From assembly GCA_024234975.1 (NCBI GenBank), contig JACKNH010000019.1:1-64000 (forward strand): a stretch of DNA of 64,000 nt. The letters run 5' to 3'. The notes below the pieces were generated by a model. The model saw only the letters and a program-made list of their open reading frames with translations. It was not told where the DNA came from and searched no databases. Positions 16,808-27,766 of the stretch are shown here, piece by piece. The stretch is from Gammaproteobacteria bacterium. Its GTDB lineage: Bacteria > Pseudomonadota > Gammaproteobacteria > Ga0077536. Position 1 is the stretch's first letter. Each line of letters starts with the position of its first letter. The position numbers were made by a program, and so were the translations under genes.

Positions 16808-18145
16808 TTGTCGATATCGCTATTCCAACGGCGAAGGGGCTTGGGGTTGAGACGCAAGTTTCAAATCTGTGCAACCAGCTTGATGACAGCTGTCCTGTGT
16901 CTGCTGGCGCAGTGCGCGTTTGCCGCCGATGTGGTGGGTGTCCGCATGTGGCCGGCGCCCGGCCAGACGCGTGTCGTCCTCGATATCAGTGACTCCGTTG
17001 ATTACGAAGTCTTCGCCATCCAGAATCCGTCGCGCATCGTTTGCGACATCAAGAACGTCCGCAATATCGCTGATCTGAAGCTGCCAGGCGTGGACCCGAA
17101 CATCATTTCCGGTTTGCGCTACGCGCGGCATGGCGCGCACGACCTGCGGATCGTCCTCGATTTGCGCAAGGATGTTGAAATCCAGAATTCCCTGCTGTCG
17201 CCACACGACAAGTTTGGACACCGCCTGGTTCTCGATCTGATCGACACCGCACCGCCCCAGGTCGCGGTCGACAAGCCAGCCCCTGTTCGAAGCGGACAAC
17301 CGCGTGATCTGGTGGTCGCGATAGACGCAGGTCATGGCGGAGAGGATGTGGGTGCCATCGGACGTACCGGCAGCTATGAGAAGGTCATAACCTTGGCGAT
17401 GGCTCGGGAACTGGCCCGCCTGGTCAATGCGGAACCCGGTATGCGCGCGGTGTTGATACGCGACGGCGATTACTATGTCGGCCTGCGCAAGCGGAGCATG
17501 CTGGCGCGTGAGCACAAGGCTGATCTTTTCGTATCGCTGCACGCCGATGCCTTCCGTGATCCCAACGTCAGCGGCGGATCCGTCTATGTACTTTCCCGTT
17601 CCGGGGCGAGCAGTGAGGCCGCGCGCTGGTTGGCGGAGAGTGAGAATTCTTCCGACCTCATCGGCGGCGTCACCTTGGGCGACAAGGACGAGATGTTGAA
17701 GACGGTGTTGCTGGATCTGTCGCAATCGGCGGCCATCGACGGCAGCCTCGATGCGGCGGAACATGTCCTGGGCAAGATGCGCACAGTTGGCAAGGTGCAC
17801 AAGCGCAATGTGGAGCGGGCCGGGTTCGCGGTGCTGAAGTCTCCGGATATCCCGTCGCTGCTCGTTGAGCTTGCGTTTATATCGAACCCCACCGAGGAAC
17901 GTCGTCTGAACGACACCGCGTTCCGCCGCCAGATGGCACTTGCCCTCAGAGACGGCATCCGTTCCTACTTCCAGACCCATGCGCCGCCCGGCACGCTGGT
18001 GGCCGCCCGGGAGCACAAGGTCGCGCCGGGTGATACGGTATCCGGGCTGGCCCGGCGTTATGCCGTACAGGCATCTGACATCATGCTTGCCAATAACATG
18101 CGTGGCGACACATTGCATGTAGGCGAGGTCTTGCGCATACCCTGA
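16808..18145 (+). CDS. amiC: N-acetylmuramoyl-L-alanine amidase (AmiC-like, AMIN + Amidase_3 + LysM)
   Basis: Periplasmic zinc amidase that cleaves septal peptidoglycan during cell separation. There is a signal peptide ending CAFA|AD near residue 39. The AMIN domain (about 40-140) contains VVLDISDSVDYEVF and LRIVLDLRKDVE. The Amidase_3 domain (about 165-390) has VAIDAGHGGEDVGAIG (zinc His), LFVSLHADAF (zinc His) and PSLLVELAFISNP (catalytic Glu). A C-terminal LysM (about 400-445) reads HKVAPGDTVSGLARRYAV. The start is uncertain: TTG at 16808 is the longest, and TTG at 16841 or 16847 would place the signal peptide closer to the N-terminus. Confidence 0.93.
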   Translation: MSISLFQRRRGLGLRRKFQICATSLMTAVLCLLAQCAFAADVVGVRMWPAPGQTRVVLDISDSVDYEVFAIQNPSRIVCDIKNVRNIADLKLPGVDPNIISGLRYARHGAHDLRIVLDLRKDVEIQNSLLSPHDKFGHRLVLDLIDTAPPQVAVDKPAPVRSGQPRDLVVAIDAGHGGEDVGAIGRTGSYEKVITLAMARELARLVNAEPGMRAVLIRDGDYYVGLRKRSMLAREHKADLFVSLHADAFRDPNVSGGSVYVLSRSGASSEAARWLAESENSSDLIGGVTLGDKDEMLKTVLLDLSQSAAIDGSLDAAEHVLGKMRTVGKVHKRNVERAGFAVLKSPDIPSLLVELAFISNPTEERRLNDTAFRRQMALALRDGIRSYFQTHAPPGTLVAAREHKVAPGDTVSGLARRYAVQASDIMLANNMRGDTLHVGEVLRIP

Positions 18146-18215
18146 AGTACACGGCGGTTCACTGGCCTGACGCCGGGGCACACGACATCCGCAGCGTTCC
18201 GCGTAAAATGCCGGC

Positions 18216-19829
18216 ATGGTTGAAGCCGCGCACGAAATCCGCTTGTTGCCCGATCATGTCATCAACCAGATCGCTGCTGGCGAGGTGATTGAGCGGCCGG
18301 CATCCATCGTCAAGGAACTGGTCGAAAACAGCCTGGACGCCGGCGCGCGCCAGGTCACTGTGGAAGTCACCGGCGGTGGCATCGACAGGATCGTCGTCAC
18401 CGATGATGGCTGCGGCATTGAATCCGCACAGCTGCCCCTGGCGGTCACACGCCACTGCACAAGCAAACTTATCGACGCCGATCAACTCAGTGACATCGCA
18501 ACGCTCGGGTTTCGCGGCGAGGCCCTCGCGAGCATTGCCGCAGTGGCCAGAATGCGTGTCCAGTCGCGTCCGGCGGACCAACCCCATGCCATGGAAATCA
18601 CGGTGAACGGCGGGGTTGCCGGTCAACGACTGGTGCCGGCGACGCTGACGCCGGGGACGCGAATCGAGATCAATGATCTGTTCTTCAACGCCCCGCCGAG
18701 ACGGCGATTCCTGAAGCGGCCTCTGACCGAGTATCTGCATGTCGAGAAGGTAATGAAGCAGATGGCGTTCTGCCATCCACAGGTGCGATTTACATTAATC
18801 AACGATGACAAGCCTGCTTTTACCCTGCTGCCGGCAACGGACGATAAATCGCTCGCCCGACGGTTCAATGCCCTGTTCGGCAAAGGGGTGGTGCATGAGG
18901 CGCGTACCTTGTCTGTGGTCGCGCCGGATATTGCGATAACTGGCTGGGTCGGAACCGCTTCGGCCGCGCGCTCGCAGAATGACGTGCAGTTCCTTGCCGT
19001 GAATGGCCGCGTGGTGCGCGACCGATTGCTCAGTCACGCAGTACGCATGGCCTACGGTGATGCCATTCCCGTGGGTCGCCATCCTTGCTATGCGTTATCG
19101 TTGTCGGTGCCCGGTCCTCTGGTTGATGTCAATGTTCACCCCACCAAGGCCGAGGTGCGATTCCGCGAACCGCGCCAGATTCACGATGCCGTACTGGCAA
19201 GTTGCAACCGGGCGTTGCAGGAAAACGTGACGCCCGCTGCGGCCCAACCTGTCGCCGAGCCGCGCGGCGGTGCGAGGTACCGTTTCGGACGCAGTATCGA
19301 TGCCAATGGCATGGATGCTGCCGACATCCGCCTGTTTGACCAGCGCTGGTTGGTGGAACTGGCGGGTGACGGTATCCGGATCCGCGATGCCAGGGAAATC
19401 ATCCGCCGTCAGGTCATGCAGTCATTGTGGGCTGTGGTGGCGGACGCGGGACCGGTGGCAATGCGACCACTGTTGATACCGCAGCCGGTCCGCAACAAGC
19501 GGCTGGCTGGCCTGGTCGAGCCGCTGGCGTGGCGCGGTTTTGATTTTTCCCAGCTCGGTCCGGGCCAACTCGCCTTGCGCCGTGTACCGGTGCGCATGCC
19601 CACTATCGATTACAAATTGTTCTGCAGTCTGTTGTCACAAATCGACGATGTCTGCGAAGCGGAAATGGACACCGTCCTCGCCGACACCATCGCAGCCGCC
19701 TGGCGGCCGCCGGACACCCCCGGCGGGCTGCGTACCTTGCTCGGGATTGCGGCGACGCTGGCGCCACCGGTCGCTGTCACGGAACTCGGCGCTGACTGGC
19801 CGGAACTGCTCATCAACGATCATGGATGA
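18216..19829 (+). CDS. mutL: DNA mismatch repair protein MutL
   Basis: GHKL ATPase linking MutS to the downstream repair steps. N-terminal motifs: VINQIAAGEVIERPASIVKELVENSLDAGA, VTDDGCGIE, TRHCTSKL and TLGFRGEALASI; VDVNVHPTKAEVRF marks the end of the ATPase half. At 537 aa it is shorter than E. coli MutL (about 615 aa) because of a compact linker. The C-terminal half lacks the DQHA(x)2E endonuclease motif, so nicking is probably done by MutH, which is not in this window. Its end overlaps the miaA start by 8 bp. Confidence 0.95.
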   Translation: MVEAAHEIRLLPDHVINQIAAGEVIERPASIVKELVENSLDAGARQVTVEVTGGGIDRIVVTDDGCGIESAQLPLAVTRHCTSKLIDADQLSDIATLGFRGEALASIAAVARMRVQSRPADQPHAMEITVNGGVAGQRLVPATLTPGTRIEINDLFFNAPPRRRFLKRPLTEYLHVEKVMKQMAFCHPQVRFTLINDDKPAFTLLPATDDKSLARRFNALFGKGVVHEARTLSVVAPDIAITGWVGTASAARSQNDVQFLAVNGRVVRDRLLSHAVRMAYGDAIPVGRHPCYALSLSVPGPLVDVNVHPTKAEVRFREPRQIHDAVLASCNRALQENVTPAAAQPVAEPRGGARYRFGRSIDANGMDAADIRLFDQRWLVELAGDGIRIRDAREIIRRQVMQSLWAVVADAGPVAMRPLLIPQPVRNKRLAGLVEPLAWRGFDFSQLGPGQLALRRVPVRMPTIDYKLFCSLLSQIDDVCEAEMDTVLADTIAAAWRPPDTPGGLRTLLGIAATLAPPVAVTELGADWPELLINDHG

Positions 19830-20757
19830 GCAACGTGCAGTCTGCATCATGGGGCCGACCGGCGCCGGTAAAACCGATCTCGCGCTGGCGCTCTGTGAAT
19901 GCGGGCCATTCGAAATCATCAGCGTCGATTCGGGGATGATTTATCGCGGTCTGACCATCGGTACGGCGAAACCTTCGCCCTCGGTGCTGGCGCGCGCTCC
20001 TCATCATCTGATTGACGTCGTCGATGCCGACAGGAGCTATTCCGCGGCCGCATTCCGCGCGGATGCCCAGGCATTGATGGCGGACATTGCAGGTCGTGGC
20101 AGGATACCGTTGCTTGTCGGCGGGACGGGCCTGTATTTCCGTGCGCTGATGGACGGGCTGGACGTTTTGCCTGCGGCGGATGTCACCGTTCGGCAGGGGC
20201 TTGAAAGTGAACTTGCCGCGAACGGCTTGGGGGCACTGTACCAACGTCTACGCGAGGGTGATCCGGCGACGGCGCGGCGCCTGCACCAAAACGATACTCA
20301 ACGCATTCTGCGAGCATTGGAAATTTTGCAAATCACTGGCAGACCGATGTCCGAGCATTTGTCTGATTCACGGCCGCAAGTTTGGCGTCCCACGGTGGCG
20401 ATGGCCGTTGCACCGTCAGACCGTGCTGTCTTGCATGAGCGAATCTCGCGTCGTTATCACGCGATGCTTGACCGTGGATTAATCAATGAAGTGCGCTGGA
20501 TTCGCGAGCGATTTGGCGACGTTAAAACACTTCCCGGACTCAAACTGGTCGGCTACAGAAACGCGGCCGAATATGTCGCTGGCGCCTGTGATTGGAATGA
20601 AATGATTGCGCGCGGCATCGCCGCCACCCGCCAGCTTGCGCGCCGTCAACTGACCTGGCTGCGCGCTGACGAGACTTTGACCTGGGTGGACAGCAGCGCG
20701 GCCAATCACGTCGAGATGGCCATTAAGCGAATTTCTTCCGCGTTATTTTGCGATTGA
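19822..20757 (+). CDS. miaA: tRNA dimethylallyltransferase MiaA
   Basis: Transfers dimethylallyl to A37 of tRNAs reading UNN codons. Start ATG at 19822 overlaps the end of mutL. The P-loop is CIMGPTGAGKTDLALAL, followed by IISVDSGMIYRGLTIGTAKP, HHLIDVVDADRSYSAAAFR, PLLVGGTGLYFRAL and the C-terminal VGYRNAAEYVAG and ATRQLARRQLTWLR. It is 311 aa. Two family positions usually occupied by other residues read M and G (SGMIYRG), a minor variation of the common SxQVYRG. Confidence 0.95.
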   Translation: MDEQRAVCIMGPTGAGKTDLALALCECGPFEIISVDSGMIYRGLTIGTAKPSPSVLARAPHHLIDVVDADRSYSAAAFRADAQALMADIAGRGRIPLLVGGTGLYFRALMDGLDVLPAADVTVRQGLESELAANGLGALYQRLREGDPATARRLHQNDTQRILRALEILQITGRPMSEHLSDSRPQVWRPTVAMAVAPSDRAVLHERISRRYHAMLDRGLINEVRWIRERFGDVKTLPGLKLVGYRNAAEYVAGACDWNEMIARGIAATRQLARRQLTWLRADETLTWVDSSAANHVEMAIKRISSALFCD

Positions 20758-20806
20758 AATTGGTTATACTTTCAACCGTTCGGTCGGAGTTGAGGGTACT
20801 CGTGGT

Positions 20807-20834
20807 TTGACCGGACCAATTCCAGTGACATAAC
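20807..20834 (+). promoter_or_regulatory. Candidate hfq promoter
   Basis: In the 202-bp gap between miaA and hfq, TTGACC (20807-20812) and CATAAC (20829-20834) are spaced by 16 bp. A second -10-like hexamer, TATACT, lies at 20765-20770 just after the miaA stop. Multiple promoters ahead of hfq are usual in gammaproteobacteria. Identified by eye; no start site is known. Confidence 0.35.
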
Positions 20835-20959
20835 GGAACTCGACGTGACGGTGCGTGCCTAACACGGCAATTAGAAAGCGCCGCGGCCAGCAGGTGTTGA
20901 CGTCCGGAACCGCCGTTTTCCCTGGACATAATTCAAAAATTAAAATGGGGGGAAGACCC

Positions 20960-21223
20960 ATGAGCAAAGGCCAGTCACTTCAAGAGCCATACCTGAACGC
21001 GCTGCGCAAGGAAAGAGTTCCAGTTTCGATCTATCTCGTAAACGGCATCAAGCTGCAGGGCCAGATTGAATCATTCGACCAGTTCGTGGTTCTTTTGCGG
21101 AACACTGTCAGCCAGATGGTTTACAAGCATGCAATTTCCACCGTTGTTCCGTCACGAGCGATCAAACTTCCGAGGTCGGACGAGGATGCGGGTGACGATG
21201 TATCTCCGCCCGGAGACGGTTGA
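20960..21223 (+). CDS. hfq: RNA chaperone Hfq
   Basis: Hexameric Sm-like protein that pairs small RNAs with mRNAs. The ATG at 20960 follows a strong purine-rich ribosome site (GGGGGGAAG at 20947-20955) and gives [48 protein letters not shown]. The Sm2 motif is [12 protein letters not shown]. It is 87 aa with a short acidic, presumably disordered tail. Its stop overlaps the hflX start, as in the conserved miaA-hfq-hflX cluster. Confidence 0.97.
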   Translation: MSKGQSLQEPYLNALRKERVPVSIYLVNGIKLQGQIESFDQFVVLLRNTVSQMVYKHAISTVVPSRAIKLPRSDEDAGDDVSPPGDG

Positions 21224-22569
21224 ACCACCAAGGGGCACGCAGTCTGTTATTTGAACGTCCCCAATCAGGCGAGCGCGCGGTACTGGTGCATGTGCACGAG
21301 AGCGGGCAGGCAGGTACCGAGGAACTTGCGGAATTTCGCGAACTCGTTGCCGCTGCGGACGTTGAGGTGCTCGATGTCCTCGATGCACCGCAGAGACAGC
21401 CGCAACCACGCTACCTGATTGGCAGCGGCAAGGTCGATGAGCTTGCCGCGGCGGTCAAGGCCATTCAGGCCGACGTAGTCATCTTCAATCAATCCCTGTC
21501 GCCGGCGCAGGTCCGGAATCTCGAGCAGCTGTGCAAGACGCGGGTTATCGACCGGATCGACCTTATTCTCGATATCTTTGCCCAGCGTGCCCGATCGTTC
21601 GAAGGCAAGCTGCAGGTCGAATTGGCGCAGCTCGAACATCTTGCCACGCGCCTGGTACGCGGATGGACCCACCTTGAGCGGCAACGCGGTGGTATCGGTC
21701 TGCGCGGTCCGGGTGAAACCCAGCTCGAAACCGACCGCCGCCTCATCGGCCGTCGGATTCGCCAGATCAACGACAAGCTTGCGAAGGTCAGGCGGCATCG
21801 ACAGGACAGCAGCCGCGCCCGGCGTCGCGCCAACCTCTCCATCGTTTCGTTGGTCGGTTACACCAACGCCGGCAAATCAACACTGTTCAACCGGCTGACC
21901 AATGCCGGAGTCTTCGCGGCAGACCAGTTGTTCGCCACCCTGGACACCACGCTCCGAAGATTGGAGCTGCCGGGTGAGAACCCGGTGTTGCTCAGCGATA
22001 CGGTCGGCTTCATCCGCGATCTGCCGCACGAGTTGATCGAAGCCTTCCAGGCGACTCTGGAAGAGACCCGCGAAGCCACGTTGTTGCTGCATGTCATCGA
22101 TGCCGCGGCTGAAGAACGGGATTTGCGTATCGCTGAAGTCGAAACGGTTCTGGAGGCGATTGGTGCTGCCAGCATCCCGGTCGTACGCGTTTACAACAAG
22201 ATCGATTGTCAGCCGGACACTGCTGCCCGCATGGAACGTGGTGCGGATGGTCTGCCTTCAGCCGTCTGGGTATCCGCCGTCACTGGCGAAGGAATGGACC
22301 TGCTGCGGGATGCCGTCGCCGAACATATCAATCAGGCGAAACTTCAATGCTGGGTGAGTCTGCCCGCGTCAGCCGGTCGGCTGCGTGCGCGTCTGTTCGA
22401 GATTGGCGCGGTGCTGGACGAAGCAGTGACTGCCGACGGGTGGCTGGTGGAGGTTGCGTTGGACGCTGGTCGGGCAGCCGCATTGTGGCAATCGGCAGGT
22501 CTGGCGCCGCCGGAAATGCATTTCGGACCGTTGCCTGACCCACTGCCGATGGAGTCCACCGACGCCTGA
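21220..22569 (+). CDS. hflX: Ribosome-associated GTPase HflX
   Basis: GTPase that binds 50S subunits and splits stalled ribosomes. The HflX N-terminal domain contains [17 protein letters not shown] and [20 protein letters not shown] Gly-rich linker reads [17 protein letters not shown]. The G domain has G1 [15 protein letters not shown]3 [11 protein letters not shown]4 YNKID and G5-like VSAVTGEG. The TTG start at 21220 overlaps the hfq stop. The length (449 aa) is slightly above E. coli HflX. Confidence 0.95.
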   Translation: MNHQGARSLLFERPQSGERAVLVHVHESGQAGTEELAEFRELVAAADVEVLDVLDAPQRQPQPRYLIGSGKVDELAAAVKAIQADVVIFNQSLSPAQVRNLEQLCKTRVIDRIDLILDIFAQRARSFEGKLQVELAQLEHLATRLVRGWTHLERQRGGIGLRGPGETQLETDRRLIGRRIRQINDKLAKVRRHRQDSSRARRRANLSIVSLVGYTNAGKSTLFNRLTNAGVFAADQLFATLDTTLRRLELPGENPVLLSDTVGFIRDLPHELIEAFQATLEETREATLLLHVIDAAAEERDLRIAEVETVLEAIGAASIPVVRVYNKIDCQPDTAARMERGADGLPSAVWVSAVTGEGMDLLRDAVAEHINQAKLQCWVSLPASAGRLRARLFEIGAVLDEAVTADGWLVEVALDAGRAAALWQSAGLAPPEMHFGPLPDPLPMESTDA

Positions 22570-22678
22570 CCGCTCCGGGTTGCAGGTATCCCGGTTTCCT
22601 CTTAGAATTCAAGCCTCTACGCCTAGCGCAAACGCTGGCAAACCGCCTCGCATCAATGACTTGCAGGAGCCCTGTCAC

Positions 22679-23845
22679 TTGGCCTGGAACGAACCAGACG
22701 ATAACGAGCGTGACCCCTGGGGTCGCCGACGAAACGAGCAAGGTCCGCCCGATCTGGACGAAGTGGTACGCAAACTTCAGGATCGTCTCCGCAGGCTGTT
22801 CGGTGGCCGGAAAGGTGGCGGCGGCGAAGGGCGTGTGCCCGCTGGCGGCGAAGGTGGCTTCGCGATTGGCTTTCTCGTCATCGCCGCGATCCTGCTGTGG
22901 GCTGTCGTGGATTCGTTCTACCGCATCGAACCGGCCGAGCGCGGCGTGGTGCGCAGGTTTGGAACGTTTGTCGCCACGCTGCAGCCCGGCCCGCATTTCC
23001 GGTTCCCGCGGCCGATTGAATATGTCGATAAGGTCAACGTGGATGCGTTCCGTCAGTTTGCGGTCGAGGCGACCATGCTTACGGGCGATGAGAACATCGT
23101 CAACGTACATGTCGTCACCCAGTATCGAATCAATAACGCCGCGGATTACCTGTTCAAGATTGCCGATCCGGATGATACGGTCCGCCAGCTGACCGAAAGT
23201 TCGATTCGCGAGATCATCGGCACCAGCAAAATCGATTTCGTGATGACCGAGGGCCGCGGCGAGATTGCACTGAGAGCGCGTGACCTGTTACAGCAAATCC
23301 TCGAAGGCTATTCGGCCGGGATCGAAGTGACCAGCGTCAACCTGCAGGAGGTCGCGCCGCCGGAAGCCGTCAAGGCAGCGTTCGACGATGCCATCATGGC
23401 GCGGGAAGACGAGCAGCGTAAGATCAACGAGGCCCAGGCGTACCAGAACGAAGTCATCGAACGCTCGCAGGGTGAAGCTGATCGTATGCTGCGCCAGGCG
23501 GAAGCCTATCGCGAACGGGTGGTGGCCAACGCCACGGGTGAATCCAGGCGGTTCGAGCAATTGCTGACGGAATACAGCAAGGCGCCCGAGGTCACACGCA
23601 GACGACTTTATCTTGAAACCATGGAAGCGGTTTTGTCCGCCACGTCCAAGGTCATTATGGACAGCGATAACTCGAATAATCTGATGTATCTGCCGCTCAA
23701 CGAGGTTATGCGCAATGCCATGCCGCGCGGTCGTGTCCAGATCGGAAGCGATACCGTGGGCGGTGGGCCGCTGAATCCGTCCTCGCAGTCGTCCGCCGGT
23801 GGCGGTAACCGCGGCTATGATCCGCGCGCCAGGGAGACCCGTTGA
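22679..23845 (+). CDS. hflK: FtsH protease regulator HflK
   Basis: Inner-membrane SPFH/band-7 protein forming with HflC the cage around FtsH. A TTG start at 22679 with AGGAG at 22665-22669 gives MAWNEPDDNERDPWGRRR, the typical HflK N-terminus with DLDEVVRKLQDRLRRLFGG. The open frame runs back into hflX but that part is unrelated. There is one membrane segment (about 63-80), then the SPFH domain starting RIEPAERGVVRRFG. The C-terminus is Gly/Pro/Ser-rich. It is 388 aa and overlaps hflC. Confidence 0.94.
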   Translation: MAWNEPDDNERDPWGRRRNEQGPPDLDEVVRKLQDRLRRLFGGRKGGGGEGRVPAGGEGGFAIGFLVIAAILLWAVVDSFYRIEPAERGVVRRFGTFVATLQPGPHFRFPRPIEYVDKVNVDAFRQFAVEATMLTGDENIVNVHVVTQYRINNAADYLFKIADPDDTVRQLTESSIREIIGTSKIDFVMTEGRGEIALRARDLLQQILEGYSAGIEVTSVNLQEVAPPEAVKAAFDDAIMAREDEQRKINEAQAYQNEVIERSQGEADRMLRQAEAYRERVVANATGESRRFEQLLTEYSKAPEVTRRRLYLETMEAVLSATSKVIMDSDNSNNLMYLPLNEVMRNAMPRGRVQIGSDTVGGGPLNPSSQSSAGGGNRGYDPRARETR

Positions 23846-24708
23846 TCATGACCCGTCTGGCAATAATCATAGCTGTCGTCCTGCTGTTCATTTCCACGGC
23901 GGTATACCGTGTGGAGCAGCATCAGATTGCGATACTGCTGAAGTTGGGCGAAATCGTGAAGGATCGGGTTGAGCCGGGGCTGCATTTCAAATGGCCGCTG
24001 ATCAACAACCAGGCGACTTTCGACATGCGGCTGCAAACGCTGGATTCGCGGCCACAGCGATTCCTGACCCTGGAGAAGAAAGATGTAATCGTGGATTCGT
24101 TCGTCAAATGGCGGATACGCGATGTCGTGAGATATTACGTTTCGACCGGTGGTAACCCGGAACAGGCCGGCATGTTGCTGTACCAGAAGATCAACGACGG
24201 TCTGCGCGACGAATTCGGCAAGCGTACCGTGCGCGAGGTGGTATCCGGTGAGCGTGGCACGATCATGGATATCGTGACGACGACCGCCAACGAACGTGGC
24301 GAGGAACTCGGTATCCAGATCGTCGACGTGCGGCTGAAGCGTATCGACCTTCCCGACGAAGTGAGTTCAAACGTTTACGATCGCATGCGGTCCGAACGTG
24401 CCCAGGTCGCGCGGCAATGGCGCGCCGGCGGTGACAAGGAGGCCATCCGCATCCAGGCCGAGGCTGACAAGGATCGGGAAGTGATTCTTGCCAACGCCAA
24501 TCGGGACGCAGAGACGTTGCGCGGTGAAGGCGACGCGCTGGCCACTGAAATTTACGGCAAGGCGTTTGGCCGTGACCCCGAGTTCTACGAGTTCTACCGC
24601 AGTCTGAATGCCTACCGGCAAAGCTTCAATGCCGGTCAGGACGTCATGTTGCTGGGGCCGGACTCGGAATTCTTCAAGTATTTCAAGGAATCGGGCGGTT
24701 CCCCTTGA
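23842..24708 (+). CDS. hflC: FtsH protease regulator HflC
   Basis: Partner of HflK in the HflKC-FtsH complex. An N-terminal membrane anchor (about 5-20) is followed by an SPFH domain with YRVEQHQIAILLKLGEI and PGLHFKWPL. It ends with the alpha-helical region rich in Ala/Glu/Arg and the conserved GEGDALATEIYGKAFGRDPEFYEFYRSLNAY. The TTG at 23842 overlaps the hflK stop; the ATG at 23848 is an alternative start. It is 288 aa. Confidence 0.95.
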   Translation: MIMTRLAIIIAVVLLFISTAVYRVEQHQIAILLKLGEIVKDRVEPGLHFKWPLINNQATFDMRLQTLDSRPQRFLTLEKKDVIVDSFVKWRIRDVVRYYVSTGGNPEQAGMLLYQKINDGLRDEFGKRTVREVVSGERGTIMDIVTTTANERGEELGIQIVDVRLKRIDLPDEVSSNVYDRMRSERAQVARQWRAGGDKEAIRIQAEADKDREVILANANRDAETLRGEGDALATEIYGKAFGRDPEFYEFYRSLNAYRQSFNAGQDVMLLGPDSEFFKYFKESGGSP

Positions 24709-24759
24709 AGTCACGACCGCCGCGTCGCTGACGGGCAAACTTAATTCCGGTTACTCAGG

Positions 24760-24789
24760 CAGGGCCGGCTGGTTCAACCAGCGGCCCTG
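24760..24789 (+). other. Strong hairpin between hflC and the DUF2065 gene
   Basis: CAGGGCC and GCTGG on the left pair with CCAGC and GGCCCTG on the right (12 pairs, one bulged G at 24767, five-base loop 24773-24777). No T run follows, so this is not a classic intrinsic terminator. It could be a transcript-stabilising or processing structure that separates hflKC from the downstream genes. Confidence 0.6.
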
Positions 24790-24810
24790 ACTCGCGGGTT
24801 CGATGGAGAT

Positions 24811-24996
24811 ATGTGGCAAGATCTGTTCGCTGCGATTGGCCTGATGCTGGTACTGGAGGGCATTCTGCCTTTCATCAGTCCCGCCAGATGGCGTGAAACG
24901 ATGTTGGCGGCTGCGTCGCTGCCGCAAGGCATGCTTCGAGGGCTTGGCCTTGCCAGCATGCTGGGTGGGCTGGCCTTAATTTATCTCGTCAGGTAA
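24811..24996 (+). CDS. DUF2065 family small membrane protein
   Basis: A 61-aa protein with two hydrophobic segments (about 5-22 and 43-60) and the DUF2065 pattern MWQDLFAAIGLMLVLEGILPFISP ... WRETM. It sits between hflC and hisZ, the standard place for this family (YjeT in E. coli). Its function is unknown; the persistent linkage suggests a minor role with HflKC or membrane quality control, which is inference only. Confidence 0.88.
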   Translation: MWQDLFAAIGLMLVLEGILPFISPARWRETMLAAASLPQGMLRGLGLASMLGGLALIYLVR

Positions 24997-24999
24997 TAC

Positions 25000-26190
25000 A
25001 TGAGTGTGAACGATAAGTGGATGTTGCCGGAAGGCATTGACGAGTTGCTGCCGGCGCGCGCGGCGGGGCTCGAAACATTGCGCCGGGATTGTCTGGATTA
25101 CCTGGCATCCTGGGGATACCAGCTGGTCGAGCCGCCCTTGCTGGAGTACCTCGACTCGCTCCTGTCCGGTATGGGACAAAGCCTGGATCTGCAGACCTTC
25201 AAGCTGATCGATCAACAGTCCGGACGGATGCTGGGCCTGCGCGCCGACATGACATTGCAGGCGGCGCGTATAGATGCCCACCGTTTGCAGCGGGACGTTC
25301 CGGTCCGGCTGTGTTATTGCGGGCCGGTTCTGCACACGCTGGCGGAAAAATTTGCGGGTTCCCGTAATCCCTTCCAACTTGGCGCCGAACTGTATGGCAG
25401 CGCTGACCTTTCGGCTGACGCGGAAATCATCCGCGTGATGTTGGGCGTGCTGCAACGGGCATCGCTCGGACAGGTCTGGCTTGAACTGGGCCATGTGGGT
25501 GTTTTCAGAGCTGTCGTGGAAGCGGCTGGACTGGCTGCGGCGACTGCCCTGGACGTCTTCGCTGACTTGCAGCGCAAGGATCCGAGTGCGCTGGAAGCCG
25601 CCATCAGTGACGGTCAGGTGTCAGCAGAGTTGGGCGCCCGGTTGCTGTCGCTGCTTGAATTGAACGGCGATGCGTCCGTGCTGGCACGGGCACGGGCCCA
25701 ACTGGGCGATCTCCCGGACGTTGCCGACGCGTTGAACGACCTTGAGCGCCTGGTCGCCATGATCCGGGCCTTCGATGGTGGCTGCCAGATTCATATCGAT
25801 CTCGCGGAAATCACCGGCTACCACTACTATACCGGGCCGGTCTTCAGCGCCTACATCGAAGGCCAGGGTGATGCCATTGCCAAAGGCGGCCGCTACGATA
25901 ATGTCGGTGCCGCGTTCGGGCATTCCAGGCCGGCAACCGGATTCAGCACGGACCTCAAACATCTGACGGGTATTGTCATGCCGCCCTCAAAAGCAGCGGT
26001 TCGGATCTATGCGCCGGCGCTGGACGCAATCGACGATGAACTTGCGCAACGTTTGAGTGCGCTACGGGCCGAAGGTGCTGTCGTCATTCACCGTCTGGAG
26101 GGTTCGTCGGCGCAGGCAAGGGCGATGGATTGCAGTCAGGAGATCGTCCGCCGGAATGATAGCTGGTCAATCATCAACGTAATCGAATAG
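25000..26190 (+). CDS. hisZ: ATP phosphoribosyltransferase regulatory subunit HisZ
   Basis: Catalytically inactive class II histidyl-tRNA-synthetase-like protein that activates short-form HisG in the first step of histidine synthesis. The N-terminus WMLPEGIDELLPARA, the motif-2-like RLCYCGPVLHTLAEKFAGSRNPFQLGAELYG, and the ITGYHYYTGPVFSAYIEG and AKGGRYDNVGAAFGHSRPATGFSTDL segments fit HisZ. The histidyl-tRNA anticodon domain is missing, as expected at 396 aa. Its partner hisG is not in this window. It starts 3 bp after the DUF2065 gene. Confidence 0.93.
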   Translation: MSVNDKWMLPEGIDELLPARAAGLETLRRDCLDYLASWGYQLVEPPLLEYLDSLLSGMGQSLDLQTFKLIDQQSGRMLGLRADMTLQAARIDAHRLQRDVPVRLCYCGPVLHTLAEKFAGSRNPFQLGAELYGSADLSADAEIIRVMLGVLQRASLGQVWLELGHVGVFRAVVEAAGLAAATALDVFADLQRKDPSALEAAISDGQVSAELGARLLSLLELNGDASVLARARAQLGDLPDVADALNDLERLVAMIRAFDGGCQIHIDLAEITGYHYYTGPVFSAYIEGQGDAIAKGGRYDNVGAAFGHSRPATGFSTDLKHLTGIVMPPSKAAVRIYAPALDAIDDELAQRLSALRAEGAVVIHRLEGSSAQARAMDCSQEIVRRNDSWSIINVIE

Positions 26191-27495
<1,305 letters not shown>

Positions 27496-27766
27496 ACGAG
27501 GCCGGGTCGGGAGCTATTACGGTTGGTCTGGATGTTGAGGTGGTTGTCTCGCCGCGACGCACCACCAGGGGAAGTAGAGGACTCAGGGAGGGAGTTGCAG
27601 TACATCGCAGCGAGACGATGAGAGCATAGCCCAGCCCTGGGGCGGTTACCGTGGCATTTTGTAAACTCTGCCATTGACATCCGTCACAGGGATGGGGCCC
27701 GCGGTAACATATCTGATATTGCTGTGCAATAAAGATAATAACGAGATAGCCGCGGCACCACTGACA

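Noticed and set aside
16820..18217. 465-codon open frame antisense to amiC
   Set aside because: It lies wholly opposite a well-supported amidase gene, has no membrane or domain pattern, and is a shadow frame.
27674..27710. TTGACA before the diguanylate cyclase as a promoter
   Set aside because: The only good -10-like hexamer (TAACAT, 27705-27710) is 25 bp away, too far for a sigma-70 promoter.
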